From Klenkia soli (GTDB lineage Bacteria; Actinomycetota; Actinomycetes; Mycobacteriales; Geodermatophilaceae), in assembly GCF_900103975.1 (NCBI RefSeq), contig NZ_FNIR01000019.1:1-64000 (forward strand): a stretch of 64,000 nucleotides of DNA, read 5' to 3'. Below the pieces are notes generated by a model. That model searched no databases. It was given only the letters and a program-made list of their open reading frames with translations, and was not told the DNA's origin. Positions 52,821 through 61,536 of this stretch are shown here, piece by piece (positions within the stretch are counted from its first letter, which is position 1; every line of letters begins with the position of its first letter). Both the position numbers and the translations under genes were made by a program.

Positions 52821-52830
52821 AGGAGGATCG

Positions 52831-53169
52831 ATGGCCGACCAGCTCTCGCGGGTGTTCGCCGCCCTGGCCGACCCCACCCGGCGCGACATGGTCGCCCGGC
52901 TGACCGTCGCCGACGCCACCGTCGGCGAGCTCGCCGCCCCCTACGACGTCAGCACCCAGGCCGTCTCCAAGCACCTGAAGGTGCTCGAGGGCGCCGGCCT
53001 GGTCACCCGTGGCCGGGCCGCGCAGACCCGACCCGTGCACCTGGAGGCCGAGGTGCTCGACCTGATGACCGCCTGGATCGAGCGCTACCGCCGCCGGGCC
53101 GAGGAACGCTTCACCCGCCTGGACGCCGTCCTGGCGGAGCTCGACATCACCGAGGAGGACCCGTCGTGA
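52831..53169 (+). CDS. ArsR-family winged-helix repressor
   Basis: The 112-residue regulator has LADPTRRDMVARL and VSTQAVSKHLKVLEGAGLV, the class of ArsR-like repressors paired with AHSA1/SRPBCC proteins. It has no metal-binding cysteines, so it probably responds to another cue. It heads a three-gene operon with overlapping starts and is flanked by two operators it is likely to bind. Confidence 0.9.
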   Translation: MADQLSRVFAALADPTRRDMVARLTVADATVGELAAPYDVSTQAVSKHLKVLEGAGLVTRGRAAQTRPVHLEAEVLDLMTAWIERYRRRAEERFTRLDAVLAELDITEEDPS

Positions 53170-53666
53170 CCAGCACCCAGCAGGCGACCATCGCCGCCGA
53201 CGCGACGCTGCCGCTCATCCGCATCACCCGCGACTTCACCGGCTCGGTCGCGCAGCTCATGCGCGCCCACCTGGACCCCGAGCTGTTCGCCCGCTGGGTC
53301 GGCCCCGACGGCATGGACACCCGGATCGACCGGTGGGACGCCCGGGACGGCGGCGAGTGGCGCTACACGGCGGGGCGGGCGGGTGACGGTGGGGCGCACC
53401 GCGACGGGCAGGAGTTCGCCTTCCGCGGCTGCTTCCACCGGATCGGCACGGACACGATCGTCCAGACCTTCACGTGGGAGGGCATGCCGGAGGACGTCTC
53501 GTTGCAGACGGTGCGGTTCGAGGACCTGGGCGGCGGCCGCACCCGGCTGCACGCGGAGTCGCTGGTGGACTCGTTCGAGGGTCGGGATGCCTGGCTGCGC
53601 AGCGGCATGGAGATCGGCGTCGACCAGGGATACGCGAAGCTCGACGCGCTGCTGGTGCGGGCGTGA
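53166..53666 (+). CDS. SRPBCC (AHSA1-type) ligand-binding protein
   Basis: The 166-residue helix-grip protein has ITRDFTGSVAQLMRAHLDPELFARWVGPDG, the typical AHSA1 beginning, and later FTWEGMPEDVSLQTVRFEDL. Ligand is unknown. Such proteins are often cotranscribed with ArsR regulators as here (GTGA overlap). Confidence 0.88.
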   Translation: MTSTQQATIAADATLPLIRITRDFTGSVAQLMRAHLDPELFARWVGPDGMDTRIDRWDARDGGEWRYTAGRAGDGGAHRDGQEFAFRGCFHRIGTDTIVQTFTWEGMPEDVSLQTVRFEDLGGGRTRLHAESLVDSFEGRDAWLRSGMEIGVDQGYAKLDALLVRA

Positions 53667-54211
53667 CCGCCGCCGAGCGGCACGCCCGCATCGCCGGCCG
53701 GTTCGGCGAGGTCGTCGACGGGGTGGGCGACTGGACGGCCTCCGCACCTGTGGAGGGGTGGACGGCGACCGACGTGGTCGGCCACCTGGTCGAGTGGCTG
53801 CCGGCCCTGCTGGCCTCGGACGGCGTCGAGCTGGCCGTCGAGCGCACCGGGGACCCGGCGCGGGACTGGGCCCGGCACGCGGCCGCCGTCCAGGCGCTGC
53901 TGGACTCGCCGCGGGCGGGGGAGTCCTTCACCCACCAGCACCTGGGCACCCTGCCGCTGGCCGACGCGGTCGACCGGTTCTACACGACCGACGTGCTCTT
54001 CCACACCTGGGACCTGGCCACCGCCAGCGGGCAGGACGCCGGCCTGGACGAGGCCGAGTGCGCCGAGCTCCTGGCCGGCATGCAGCCGATGGACGAGGTG
54101 CTGCGGCAGTCGGGCCAGTACGGGCCGAAGGTCGCCGTGCCCGACGACGCCCCGGCCGTCGACCGGCTCATGGGCTTCCTCGGCCGCGACCCCGCCGGCC
54201 GGTCGGCCTGA
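53663..54211 (+). CDS. TIGR03086/DinB-like (mycothiol-dependent isomerase fold) protein
   Basis: The 182-residue four-helix-bundle protein has GWTATDVVGHLVEW, then DRFYTTDVLFHTWDLATASGQ, the metal-binding histidine pattern of the DinB/MDMPI superfamily. Related enzymes use mycothiol as cofactor, and mycothiol genes are present in this window. The reaction is unknown. GTG overlaps the SRPBCC stop by 4 bp. Confidence 0.82.
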   Translation: MTAAERHARIAGRFGEVVDGVGDWTASAPVEGWTATDVVGHLVEWLPALLASDGVELAVERTGDPARDWARHAAAVQALLDSPRAGESFTHQHLGTLPLADAVDRFYTTDVLFHTWDLATASGQDAGLDEAECAELLAGMQPMDEVLRQSGQYGPKVAVPDDAPAVDRLMGFLGRDPAGRSA

Positions 54212-54290
54212 CCCGCGCTGTCGGGTTCGTGCAAGCCAGGGGTTGCCCGGGGTGGGACGGTGGCCGTCCTACCCCACCCAGGAGGACCCG

Positions 54291-54662
54291 ATGACCGCTC
54301 CCGCGCGGCTGGCCATGCTCACCCTCGACTGCGCCGACGCGCCGGCCAGCGCCACGTTCTGGTCGGCCATGCTCGGGTGGGACGTCGTCCACTCCGAGGC
54401 CGCCTACGCGATGCTGCAGGGACCCACGCACGCCCTGGGCTTCGGCACCGTCGAGGACTACGAGCCCCCGGCCTGGCCGAACGAGCGGGGCAGCAAGCAG
54501 TTCCACCTCGACCTCGCCGTCGCCGACCTGGACGCCGCGCAGGCGACCGCCGTCGGCCTGGGTGCCACCGCGGTCGACCCGCAGCCCGGCGAGACGTGGC
54601 GGGTGCTGCTGGACCCGGCCGGGCACCCGTTCTGCCTCACGAAGGCGGAGAACTGGGGCTGA
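54291..54662 (+). CDS. VOC/glyoxalase-fold protein
   Basis: The 123-residue protein has two beta-alpha-beta-beta-beta modules: LTLDCADAPASATFWSAMLGW, and later FHLDLAVADLDAAQ and LLDPAGHPFCL. It resembles glyoxalase-like domain proteins of Actinobacteria; metal ligands are only partly present. A GGAGG site lies 5 nt before the ATG. Confidence 0.85.
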   Translation: MTAPARLAMLTLDCADAPASATFWSAMLGWDVVHSEAAYAMLQGPTHALGFGTVEDYEPPAWPNERGSKQFHLDLAVADLDAAQATAVGLGATAVDPQPGETWRVLLDPAGHPFCLTKAENWG

Positions 54663-54742
54663 CCGGGTAGCCGGGCGGCGGTCGGGCACGTACAACGGAG
54701 GGGGTCGTCCACCACCGCGGCCGGCACCGACGAGGAGGACCG

Positions 54743-55366
54743 ATGGCCGCCCGGAACCGACGCCCCCTGCTGCGCGCCACCCTCGGCGCCCACCTGGCCG
54801 GCGAGGTCGACCCCATCGCCACCACCGAGGCCGCCCGCGGCGTCGCCTACGCCCTGGTCGACCGGGCGCGGGCCACCGACGACCCCGAGGTCACCCGGCG
54901 CCTGGTCACCCTCGCCGACGACCAGGGCCTCGACGAGCTGGCCGAGCTGTGGGCCGACGCCCCGGCGATCTCGCTGCCCGGTGCGCTGTGGCGGCTGTAC
55001 CTGCTGCGCGCCTGGGTGCAGCGCGACCCGGTGTCCGCGGCCCGGCAGTTCGAGGCCGGCCGGGGCCGGGTGCTGCCCCGCGAGGTGGTCGCGGGCCTGG
55101 CCGACCCGCCGGGCCCCGAGGGCGTGCGCGACCTCGCCGACGCCGTGCTGACCGGGGTGTTCGAGGGCGACCTGGACGTCGCGCTGGACCGCGCCGCCGC
55201 CTTCTGCTGGGTCGTCGCCGGGGGCCGGGCCGCCCACGCCGACGAGCTCGACGACGTCGACGGCGAGCAGGCCGACCGGGTCACCCGCACCGGGCACGCG
55301 CTGGCCCGCACGGCCGACCAGCTCGCCGCCGCCGCCCGGCGCTGGCGGGCCGGCACCCTCACCTGA
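54743..55366 (+). CDS. conserved actinobacterial hypothetical protein, 207 aa
   Basis: A mostly helical cytoplasmic protein beginning MAARNRRPLLRATLGAHLAGEVDP. A family of such proteins with LPGALWRLYLLRAWV is common in Actinobacteria, but no function is known to me. The ATG has GAGGAGG 5 nt upstream. It lies between the VOC gene and a small membrane protein gene. Confidence 0.65.
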   Translation: MAARNRRPLLRATLGAHLAGEVDPIATTEAARGVAYALVDRARATDDPEVTRRLVTLADDQGLDELAELWADAPAISLPGALWRLYLLRAWVQRDPVSAARQFEAGRGRVLPREVVAGLADPPGPEGVRDLADAVLTGVFEGDLDVALDRAAAFCWVVAGGRAAHADELDDVDGEQADRVTRTGHALARTADQLAAAARRWRAGTLT

Positions 55367-55389
55367 CCGCGCCGTGACCTGATCCGACC

Positions 55390-55689
55390 ATGGCCGACGA
55401 GACCGAGCTGCGGGGGCGCACCCGGGCGCTGACCGGGGTGGTGCTCGCCTCGGCGCTGGTCTACCCGCTGCTGGTGTGCGCGGTGCAGGTCGCCTTCGCC
55501 CAGTTCTTCACCGGCGACACCACCGCGGCGATCGGCTGGGGGACGGCGGTCGTCGTCCTCTGCCTGGCCGTCGTCGCGGTGATCCGCTGGAGCACCGGGC
55601 GACGGGTGCGCAGCCCGTGGTTGCTGGTCGGCCTGGTGCCGCCGGCGCTGTTCGAGCTCTGGCTGGCCTGGCCCCTCCTCACCGGCTGA
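55390..55689 (+). CDS. three-helix membrane protein, 99 aa
   Basis: Hydrophobic segments fall at about 14-38, 46-66 and 75-97. No family is recognised. It sits 23 bp after the 54743 gene and 20 bp before gpmA, so it may share a transcript with the former. Confidence 0.6.
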   Translation: MADETELRGRTRALTGVVLASALVYPLLVCAVQVAFAQFFTGDTTAAIGWGTAVVVLCLAVVAVIRWSTGRRVRSPWLLVGLVPPALFELWLAWPLLTG

Positions 55690-55709
55690 TCGTCGGGCAG
55701 GATGGACCC

Positions 55710-56459
55710 GTGACCGGAACTCTGGTGCTCCTCCGCCACGGCGAGAGCGAGTGGAACAAGGCCAACCTCTTCACCGGCTGGGTCGACGTGTCCCTGTCCG
55801 AGAAGGGCCGCGCGGAAGCCGCCCGGGGCGGTGAGCTGCTCGCCGCCGAGGGACTGCTCCCCGACGTGCTCCACACCTCGCTGCTCAAGCGGGCGATCAC
55901 CACCGCCGAGCTGGCGCTGGCCGCCGCCGACCGGCAGTGGATCCCGGTGACCCGCTCGTGGCGGCTCAACGAGCGGCACTACGGCGCGCTGCAGGGCAAG
56001 GACAAGGCCGCCACGCTCGCCGAGTACGGCGAGGAGCAGTTCATGACCTGGCGGCGCAGCTACGCCACCCCGCCGCCGCCGATCGACGCGGCCGACGAGT
56101 ACAGCCAGGACGCCGACCCGCGCTACGCCTTCCTGCCGCCGGAGGCCCGCCCGGCCACCGAGTGCCTGGCCGACGTCGTCGTCCGGATGCTGCCGTACTG
56201 GTACGACTCGATCGTGCCCGACCTGCGGGCCGGGAAGACCGTGCTGGTCACCGCGCACGGCAACAGCCTGCGGGCCCTGGTGAAGCACCTGGACGGCATG
56301 GGCGACGACGAGGTGGTCGGCCTGAACATCCCCACCGGCGTCCCGCTCCGCTACGACCTGGACGAGAACCTGGTCCCCACGACCCCCGGCGGCAAGTACC
56401 TCGACCCGGAAGCCGCGGCAGAAGCCATCAAGGCCGTCGCCAACCAGGGCAAGAAGTGA
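55710..56459 (+). CDS. gpmA: 2,3-bisphosphoglycerate-dependent phosphoglycerate mutase
   Basis: The 249-residue glycolytic enzyme has [10 protein letters not shown] (catalytic His), the family [21 protein letters not shown] and the second catalytic His in [17 protein letters not shown]. It interconverts 3- and 2-phosphoglycerate. The GTG is 6 nt after CAGGAT, a weak leaderless promoter. gpm next to phoU and senX3 is conserved in mycobacteria. The second type A repeat begins at its stop. Confidence 0.95.
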   Translation: MTGTLVLLRHGESEWNKANLFTGWVDVSLSEKGRAEAARGGELLAAEGLLPDVLHTSLLKRAITTAELALAAADRQWIPVTRSWRLNERHYGALQGKDKAATLAEYGEEQFMTWRRSYATPPPPIDAADEYSQDADPRYAFLPPEARPATECLADVVVRMLPYWYDSIVPDLRAGKTVLVTAHGNSLRALVKHLDGMGDDEVVGLNIPTGVPLRYDLDENLVPTTPGGKYLDPEAAAEAIKAVANQGKK

Positions 56460-56533
56460 AGGACCCCGTCGCCCCCCACCACGAGCAAGCTCGCGGCGGG
56501 ACCCTGCGACGGGGCCGTTCCAGCACCACCTGA
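56458..56533 (+). repeat. type A structured intergenic element, copy 2
   Basis: It starts within the gpmA stop (TGAAGGACC). P1 is 56464-56472/56506-56514 (9 perfect pairs), where a G-C pair replaces the C-G pair of copy 1. P2 is 56482-56486/56489-56493 (5 pairs). It is followed at once by a separate long terminator hairpin. Confidence 0.8.
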
Positions 56534-56574
56534 CACGACGAGGGCCCGGGACGTCGTCCCGGGCCCTCGTCGTG
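56534..56574. terminator. bidirectional terminator between gpmA and phoU
   Basis: An 18-bp perfect stem (56534-56551/56557-56574) with a 5-nt loop, between the convergent gpmA and phoU genes. Confidence 0.9.
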
Positions 56575-56581
56575 CGATCTT

Positions 56582-57244
56582 CTAACTTGCGGCGGCCACG
56601 GGGAGGGGGCGCTCGCCGGTGACCAGGTAGACCACGCGGCGGGCGACGCTGACGGCGTGGTCGGCGAAGCGCTCGTAGTAGCGGCCCAGCAGGGTGATGT
56701 CGATGGCCGACTCGATGCCGTGCGGCCAGTCGTTGCTGAGGAGCTCGCGGAACAGCTGCTGGTGGTTGCGGTCCATCAGGTCGTCGTCGGCCTCGAGCTG
56801 CACGGCGGCCTCGATGTCGCGCTTGGCGATGATGGTGCCGGCCTGGGCGACCAGGCTCTCCGCGATGTGCCCCATGTCGAGGAAGACCGGGCGGACCTCC
56901 TGCGGCACGGCGTGGTCGGGGAACCGCATGCGCGCGACCTTGGCGATGTGCTGGGCGAGGTCACCCATGCGCTCGAGGTCCTGCACGGTCGCCATCGCGG
57001 TGGTGATGGACCGCAGGTCGGTGGCCACCGGGGCCTGGCGGGCCAGCAGGGTGAAGCAGCGGTCGTCGACGTTCTCGCGCACCGAGTCGATGTGGGCGTC
57101 GCCGGCGATCACCAGGTCGGCCAGGGCGACGTCTGCGTCGAGCAGGGCCGTGGTGGCCTTGCTCATCGCCGAGCCGACGGAGTTGGTCATCTCCACCAGG
57201 CAGGTGTTGATGTCGTCGAGTTCTTCCCGGTAGCTGTCGCGCAC
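56582..57244 (-). CDS. phoU: phosphate signalling protein PhoU
   Basis: The 220-residue protein has two three-helix PhoU repeats, including DLERMGDLAQHIAKVARM and GRYYERFADHAVSVARRV, which carry the E/D-rich metal-binding motifs. PhoU links the Pst transporter to the SenX3 kinase and keeps RegX3 inactive when phosphate is sufficient. The GTG at 57244 has GGAGGGG 5 nt upstream. Its promoter carries a three-unit PHO box, so RegX3 probably controls it. Confidence 0.95.
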   Translation of the reverse strand: MRDSYREELDDINTCLVEMTNSVGSAMSKATTALLDADVALADLVIAGDAHIDSVRENVDDRCFTLLARQAPVATDLRSITTAMATVQDLERMGDLAQHIAKVARMRFPDHAVPQEVRPVFLDMGHIAESLVAQAGTIIAKRDIEAAVQLEADDDLMDRNHQQLFRELLSNDWPHGIESAIDITLLGRYYERFADHAVSVARRVVYLVTGERPLPVAAAS

Positions 57245-57344
57245 GGTTCCCCTCCAGGCCCGGCCACACGGGCTTCCCCGGGGCCGACGGCGTCGTCGGA
57301 GCGCGGCGCAACCGGTGTGGTTGCGGCTCGGGCGCTCGGGGACG

Positions 57345-57411
57345 AGCGTAGGGAATGTTCCGTTCCCGTGCCGGGACACGGAGGTGAACGGCCGGACACC
57401 TGCCCGTGAAC
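57345..57411 (-). promoter_or_regulatory. PHO box and -10 of the phoU promoter
   Basis: On the minus strand three consecutive 11-bp units, GTTCACGGGCA, GGTGTCCGGCC and GTTCACCTCCG, fill 57411-57379. A TACGCT -10 box is at 57350-57345. The geometry is the same as at pstS. A dyad CGCAACC-N5-GGTTGCG (57307-57325) lies further on in the likely 5' untranslated region. Confidence 0.8.
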
Positions 57412-57483
57412 ACTCCCTCGACCGGGGGGTGATCATGCCGTCGGCGGCCGGGAGCGGGCCTCCGGTCGGCCTAGCATCGACCC

Positions 57484-58749
57484 GTGCACCCGCTGCTGTG
57501 GCTGGCGCTCGGCCTCGTCCTGGGCGGTGCGGCCGGCGTCCTCGTCGTCCGCCTCCTGTCCCGGGGCGACGGGTCCGACGACGCCGCCGCCCCCGACTAC
57601 CTGCCCGGGTCGCCGACCCCGGTGGACGACGAGACGGTGCTCGCCCGGCGTCTGCTGGACCTCATGGACCCCGCCGTGGTGCTGCTGGACCTCTACGACT
57701 CCGTCGTGCTGGCCAACCCCGCGGCCCGCGCCCTGGGCATCGTGCGGGGCCCGCGGCTGCTGGTGCCCGGTCTGGTCGCGGTGGCCCACGACGTCCGGCG
57801 GGGTGGCAGCCGGCGGGCGGACGTGCAGCTGCCCGGTGACCTGGTCGGCACCGGACCCCGGATGGTCGGGGTGCACGGGGTGCGGCTGGACAGCGGACCG
57901 GCGCTGGAGCGCGGGCCGGTCGCGTTGGTCCTGCAGGACGTGACCGAGGCCCGCCGGGTCGAGGCGGTGCGGCGGGACTTCGTGGCCAACGTCGGGCACG
58001 AGCTGAAGACGCCGGTCGGCGCGCTGGCCCTGCTGGCCGAGGCCACCCAGGGTGCGGCGGACGACCCCGAGACCGTGCAGCGCTTCGCCGCCCGCATGAC
58101 CCACGAGGCCGACCGGCTGTCCCGGCTGGTCCGCGAGCTGATCGACCTGTCCCGGCTGCAGGGCGCCGAGCCGCTGCCCGAGCTGAGCCCGGTCCAGGTC
58201 TGCGACGTGGTGGTCGAGGCCGTGGACCGCACCCGGCTGGCCGCGGCCGCCAAGGGCATCGAGCTGGCGGTCGGCGAGCAGTCCGACCTCGTCGTCCTCG
58301 GGGTCGAGGCGCAGCTGGCCACGGCCGTGACCAACCTGCTGGCCAACGCGGTGACCTACTCCCCGGACGGCACCAGGATCGCCGTGGGCACGCGGGCGCG
58401 CTCGGGCTTCGCCGAGATCGCCGTCACCGACTCGGGCATCGGCATCCCGCGGGCCGACCGAGCCCGGGTGTTCGAGCGGTTCTACCGGGTCGACCAGTCG
58501 CGGGCCAGCGCCACCGGCGGCACCGGCCTGGGGCTGGCGATCGTGAAGCACGTGGCCACCAACCACGGCGGCTCGGTCACGGTGTGGAGCGAGGAGGGCC
58601 TGGGGTCCACCTTCACCCTGCGCATCCCGCTGGCCCCCGCACCCGCCGAGACCGGACCGACCACAGACCCCGCGGGTATATCCCGCGACCGTGTCGACGC
58701 GCTCCGCGCGGCCGTCACCCCGACAGATGTGCAGAGAGGACGGTCATGA
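57484..58749 (+). CDS. senX3: phosphate-sensing histidine kinase
   Basis: The 421-residue kinase has two closely spaced hydrophobic stretches at the N-terminus, a PAS-like sensor (VVLLDLYDSVVLANPAARALG) and the H box VANVGHELKTPVGAL. The last is characteristic of SenX3/PhoR-type kinases. N, G1 (DSGIGIP), F and G2 (GGTGLGLAIVKH) boxes follow. The GTG is 6 nt after TAGCAT (57472-57477), a leaderless promoter. ATGA overlap with regX3. Confidence 0.95.
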   Translation: MHPLLWLALGLVLGGAAGVLVVRLLSRGDGSDDAAAPDYLPGSPTPVDDETVLARRLLDLMDPAVVLLDLYDSVVLANPAARALGIVRGPRLLVPGLVAVAHDVRRGGSRRADVQLPGDLVGTGPRMVGVHGVRLDSGPALERGPVALVLQDVTEARRVEAVRRDFVANVGHELKTPVGALALLAEATQGAADDPETVQRFAARMTHEADRLSRLVRELIDLSRLQGAEPLPELSPVQVCDVVVEAVDRTRLAAAAKGIELAVGEQSDLVVLGVEAQLATAVTNLLANAVTYSPDGTRIAVGTRARSGFAEIAVTDSGIGIPRADRARVFERFYRVDQSRASATGGTGLGLAIVKHVATNHGGSVTVWSEEGLGSTFTLRIPLAPAPAETGPTTDPAGISRDRVDALRAAVTPTDVQRGRS

Positions 58750-59426
58750 CCCGAGTGCTGGTCGTGGAGGACGAGGAGTCCTTCTCGGATGCGCTGTCCT
58801 ACATGCTGCGCCGCGAGGGCTACGAGGCCGTCGTGGCGGGCAACGGGATCGACGCCCTGGCCGAGTTCGACCGGGGCGGCGCGGACATCGTGCTGCTGGA
58901 CCTGATGCTGCCCGGTCTGTCGGGCACCGAGGTCTGCCGGACGCTCCGGGCGAAGAGCGCGGTGCCGATCATCATGCTCACGGCCAAGGACACCGAGATC
59001 GACAAGGTCGTGGGGCTCGAGCTGGGCGCCGACGACTACGTCACCAAGCCCTACTCGGCGCGGGAGCTGCTCGCACGGATCCGGGCGGTGCTGCGCCGGG
59101 GGACCGAGACCGACCTGCCCCCGGACGCCACGCTGGCCGCCGGGCCGGTGCGCATGGACGTCGAGCGGCACACCGTCGCCGTCGACGGCGAGCCGATCTC
59201 GCTGCCGCTCAAGGAGTTCGACCTGCTCGAGCTGCTGCTGCGCAACGCCGGCCGGGTGCTGACCCGTGGCCAGCTCATCGACCGCGTGTGGGGCTCGGAC
59301 TACGTGGGCGACACCAAGACCCTCGACGTCCACGTCAAGCGCCTCCGCGCCAAGCTCGAGCCCGACCCCGCCACCCCGAAGTGGCTCGTGACGGTGCGAG
59401 GCCTGGGCTACAAGTTCGAGTCGTGA
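58746..59426 (+). CDS. regX3: phosphate response regulator
   Basis: The 226-residue OmpR-family regulator has a receiver (VVEDEES, phosphoacceptor in LLDLMLPG, TAKD, K in YVTKPYSA) and a winged helix ending RGLGYKFES. RegX3 binds PHO boxes such as those at pstS (21036-21057) and phoU (57379-57411). The ATG overlaps the senX3 stop. The gene ends at a strong hairpin. Confidence 0.95.
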   Translation: MTRVLVVEDEESFSDALSYMLRREGYEAVVAGNGIDALAEFDRGGADIVLLDLMLPGLSGTEVCRTLRAKSAVPIIMLTAKDTEIDKVVGLELGADDYVTKPYSARELLARIRAVLRRGTETDLPPDATLAAGPVRMDVERHTVAVDGEPISLPLKEFDLLELLLRNAGRVLTRGQLIDRVWGSDYVGDTKTLDVHVKRLRAKLEPDPATPKWLVTVRGLGYKFES

Positions 59427-59458
59427 CGAGGAGCCCCACCGCAGGTGGGGCTCCTCGT
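59426..59458. terminator. bidirectional terminator between regX3 and the DUF3072 gene
   Basis: A 15-bp perfect stem (59426-59440/59444-59458) with a 3-nt loop starts at the regX3 stop and abuts the facing stop at 59460. Confidence 0.9.
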
Positions 59459-59459
59459 G

Positions 59460-59687
59460 TCACTTCCCGCGGCCGGTCTCTTCCTGGAGCTCGTCGATCT
59501 TGATGGAGGCGTCGGCCTTCGAGATGTCGTCGGACACCTCTTCGCCGGCCTGCTGGGCCAGGGTGTGCAGGTAGCTCTTCTGCGCCCCGGTGGCCGGCTC
59601 GTCGCCGGTCACCCAGTCGGAGGGGTCCTTCTCGGCGGTGGGGTCACCGGGCTGGCCGGTGTTGACCTTGGAGTCTGCTTCGCTCAT
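59460..59687 (-). CDS. DUF3072 protein, 75 aa
   Basis: The small hydrophilic protein contains PATGAQKSYLHTLAQQAGEEVSDD and ISKADASIKIDELQ, the DUF3072 core found in many Actinobacteria and some Proteobacteria. Role is unknown. The ATG lies 7 nt after TAGCTT (complement of 59695-59700), so it is leaderless. This supports the 59687 start over the longer frame. Confidence 0.85.
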   Translation of the reverse strand: MSEADSKVNTGQPGDPTAEKDPSDWVTGDEPATGAQKSYLHTLAQQAGEEVSDDISKADASIKIDELQEETGRGK

Positions 59688-59730
59688 GCGTTCGAAGCTA
59701 CGCGCGAGCACGCCGTCGCGCGCGCTGGAC

Positions 59731-60534
59731 TCAGCCGGGGCGACGGCGGTGCAGCTCGACGGGCACCGGACCGGGGCTCGCCGGGTGCGGGGCGACCAGG
59801 CCGAGGTCCAGGCGGGCGTGCGTCAGCCGGCGCAGCTCCTGGTAGGCGGGGCCGCCCAGCAGCTCGGTGAGCTCGGCGGCGTAGGTGTCGACCAGCGGCT
59901 CGGCCGCCACGTGCGCGGTGGGGGACCCGGTGCACCACCAGTGCAGGTCGTGCCCGCCCGGTCCCCACCCGCGGCGGTCGAACTCGCCGATCGTGCTGAC
60001 CAGGACCCGCGTCTCGTCGGGGCGCTCGACCCACTCCTGCTCGCGGCGCACCGGCAGCTGCCAGCAGACGTCGGGCTTGGTCTCCAGCGGGTGCCGGCCG
60101 GTGCGCAGCGCCAGCCCGTGCAGCGCGCAACCCCCGCCGCCGGCGTGGTCGGCCCGGTTGAGGAACACGCAGGCGCCGTCCACGACCCGGGTGCGCAGCG
60201 CGGCGCTGCCGGGTTCGTCCTCGTCGGGTTCGGGCTCGGTCCAGTCGGTGGCCCACTGCCCGCGGCGCTGCCAGTCGGCGTCGGTGAGCTCCTCGACGGC
60301 GGCGGCCACCCGCTGCAGGTCGTCGGTGTCGGTGAAGAACGCCCCGTGGTTGCAGCAGCCGTCCTCGGCCCGCCCGGCGACCACACCGGCGCAGCCGCGG
60401 CCGTAGACGCAGGTCCAGGCCGACGTGAGCCAGGTCAGGTCGGCGCGGACCCGGTGCTCGGCGTCGGCGGGGTCGGTGAACTCCAGCCACTCGCGGGCGT
60501 GGTCGGGGTCGACTTCGTCGGGCGGTGCCTGCAC
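59731..60534 (-). CDS. cysteine-rich protein (Rv0495c-like)
   Basis: The 267-residue protein has ordered cysteines: CVYGRGC near the N-terminus, [22 protein letters not shown] and KPDVCWQLP. The spacing recalls DUF3109/YkgJ-type proteins that bind an Fe-S cluster or zinc. HWWCTGS adds another cysteine. Position between regX3 and ppx matches Rv0495c. The GTG at 60534 is 57 bp from divergent ppx. Confidence 0.75.
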   Translation of the reverse strand: MQAPPDEVDPDHAREWLEFTDPADAEHRVRADLTWLTSAWTCVYGRGCAGVVAGRAEDGCCNHGAFFTDTDDLQRVAAAVEELTDADWQRRGQWATDWTEPEPDEDEPGSAALRTRVVDGACVFLNRADHAGGGGCALHGLALRTGRHPLETKPDVCWQLPVRREQEWVERPDETRVLVSTIGEFDRRGWGPGGHDLHWWCTGSPTAHVAAEPLVDTYAAELTELLGGPAYQELRRLTHARLDLGLVAPHPASPGPVPVELHRRRPG

Positions 60535-60591
60535 GACGTCCAGTCCACCACGTGCCCCACGGCGTGGGGCCACCCGGCAGACTGTCCGGTC

Positions 60592-61536
60592 ATGCGGCTG
60601 GGAGTGCTCGACGTGGGTTCGAACACCGTCCACCTGCTGGTGGTCGACGCCCACCGGGGCGCCCACCCGACCCCGGCCCACTCCGACAAGTCGGTGCTGC
60701 GCCTGGCCGAGCACGTCGGCGCCGACGGCGTGCTGTCGAAGGCGGGGGAGAAGGCGCTGGTCGCGGCGGTGCGGCGGGCCCGCGAGGTGGCCACCGAGTC
60801 CGGGTGCGAGGAGCTGCTGGGGTTCGTCACCTCCGCGATCCGCGAGGCCTCGAACGGGGCGAAGGTGCTCGAGCGGGTCGTCGAGGCCACCGGGGTGCAG
60901 CTGCAGGTGCTCAGCGGCGAGGACGAGGCGCGGCTGACCTTCCTCGCCGTCCGGCGGTGGTTCGGGTGGAGCGCCGGTCGGCTGCTGGTCCTCGACATCG
61001 GCGGCGGCTCGCTGGAGCTGGCCACCGGCATCGACGAGGACCCCGACGTCGCGCTGTCGGTGCCGCTGGGCGCCGGGCGCATGACCCGGCGGTTCCTGCC
61101 CGACGCGCTGGCCGGTCGCCGTCCCGACCTCGGCGCGCTGGACGAGCTCGACGCGCACGCCAGCCGCCTGCTGGCCCCGGCCGCCCGCCGGCTCGCCGCC
61201 GCGGGGCCGCCCGACCTCGTGGCCGCGACCTCCAAGACCTTCCGCACCCTGGCCCGGCTGACCGGCGCGGCGCCCTACTCGGCCGGGCTGCGGGTGCCGC
61301 GGCAGCTCACGGCGGTCGGGCTGGGTCAGCTCGTCGGCTTCGTGTCGCGCATCGACTCCTCCGCGCTGGCCGAGCTGCAGGGGGTGTCGGTGGACCGCGC
61401 CCACCAGGTGCCGGCCGGCGCGGTCGTGGCGCGGGCCGCGATGCGCGCGGTGGACGTGCCGTTCGTGGCAATCTGCCCCTGGGCGCTGCGCGAGGGCGTC
61501 ATCCTGCGGAGGTTGGACGGGTTGGAGGGCGCATGA
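60592..61536 (+). CDS. ppx: exopolyphosphatase / guanosine pentaphosphatase family
   Basis: The 314-residue ASKHA phosphatase has [16 protein letters not shown] (phosphate 1), [12 protein letters not shown] and [12 protein letters not shown] (phosphate 2). It is a short two-domain Ppx like mycobacterial Rv0496, degrading polyphosphate or pppGpp. Association with senX3-regX3 and phoU links it to phosphate homeostasis. Stop overlaps the next ATG by 4 bp. Confidence 0.9.
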   Translation: MRLGVLDVGSNTVHLLVVDAHRGAHPTPAHSDKSVLRLAEHVGADGVLSKAGEKALVAAVRRAREVATESGCEELLGFVTSAIREASNGAKVLERVVEATGVQLQVLSGEDEARLTFLAVRRWFGWSAGRLLVLDIGGGSLELATGIDEDPDVALSVPLGAGRMTRRFLPDALAGRRPDLGALDELDAHASRLLAPAARRLAAAGPPDLVAATSKTFRTLARLTGAAPYSAGLRVPRQLTAVGLGQLVGFVSRIDSSALAELQGVSVDRAHQVPAGAVVARAAMRAVDVPFVAICPWALREGVILRRLDGLEGA

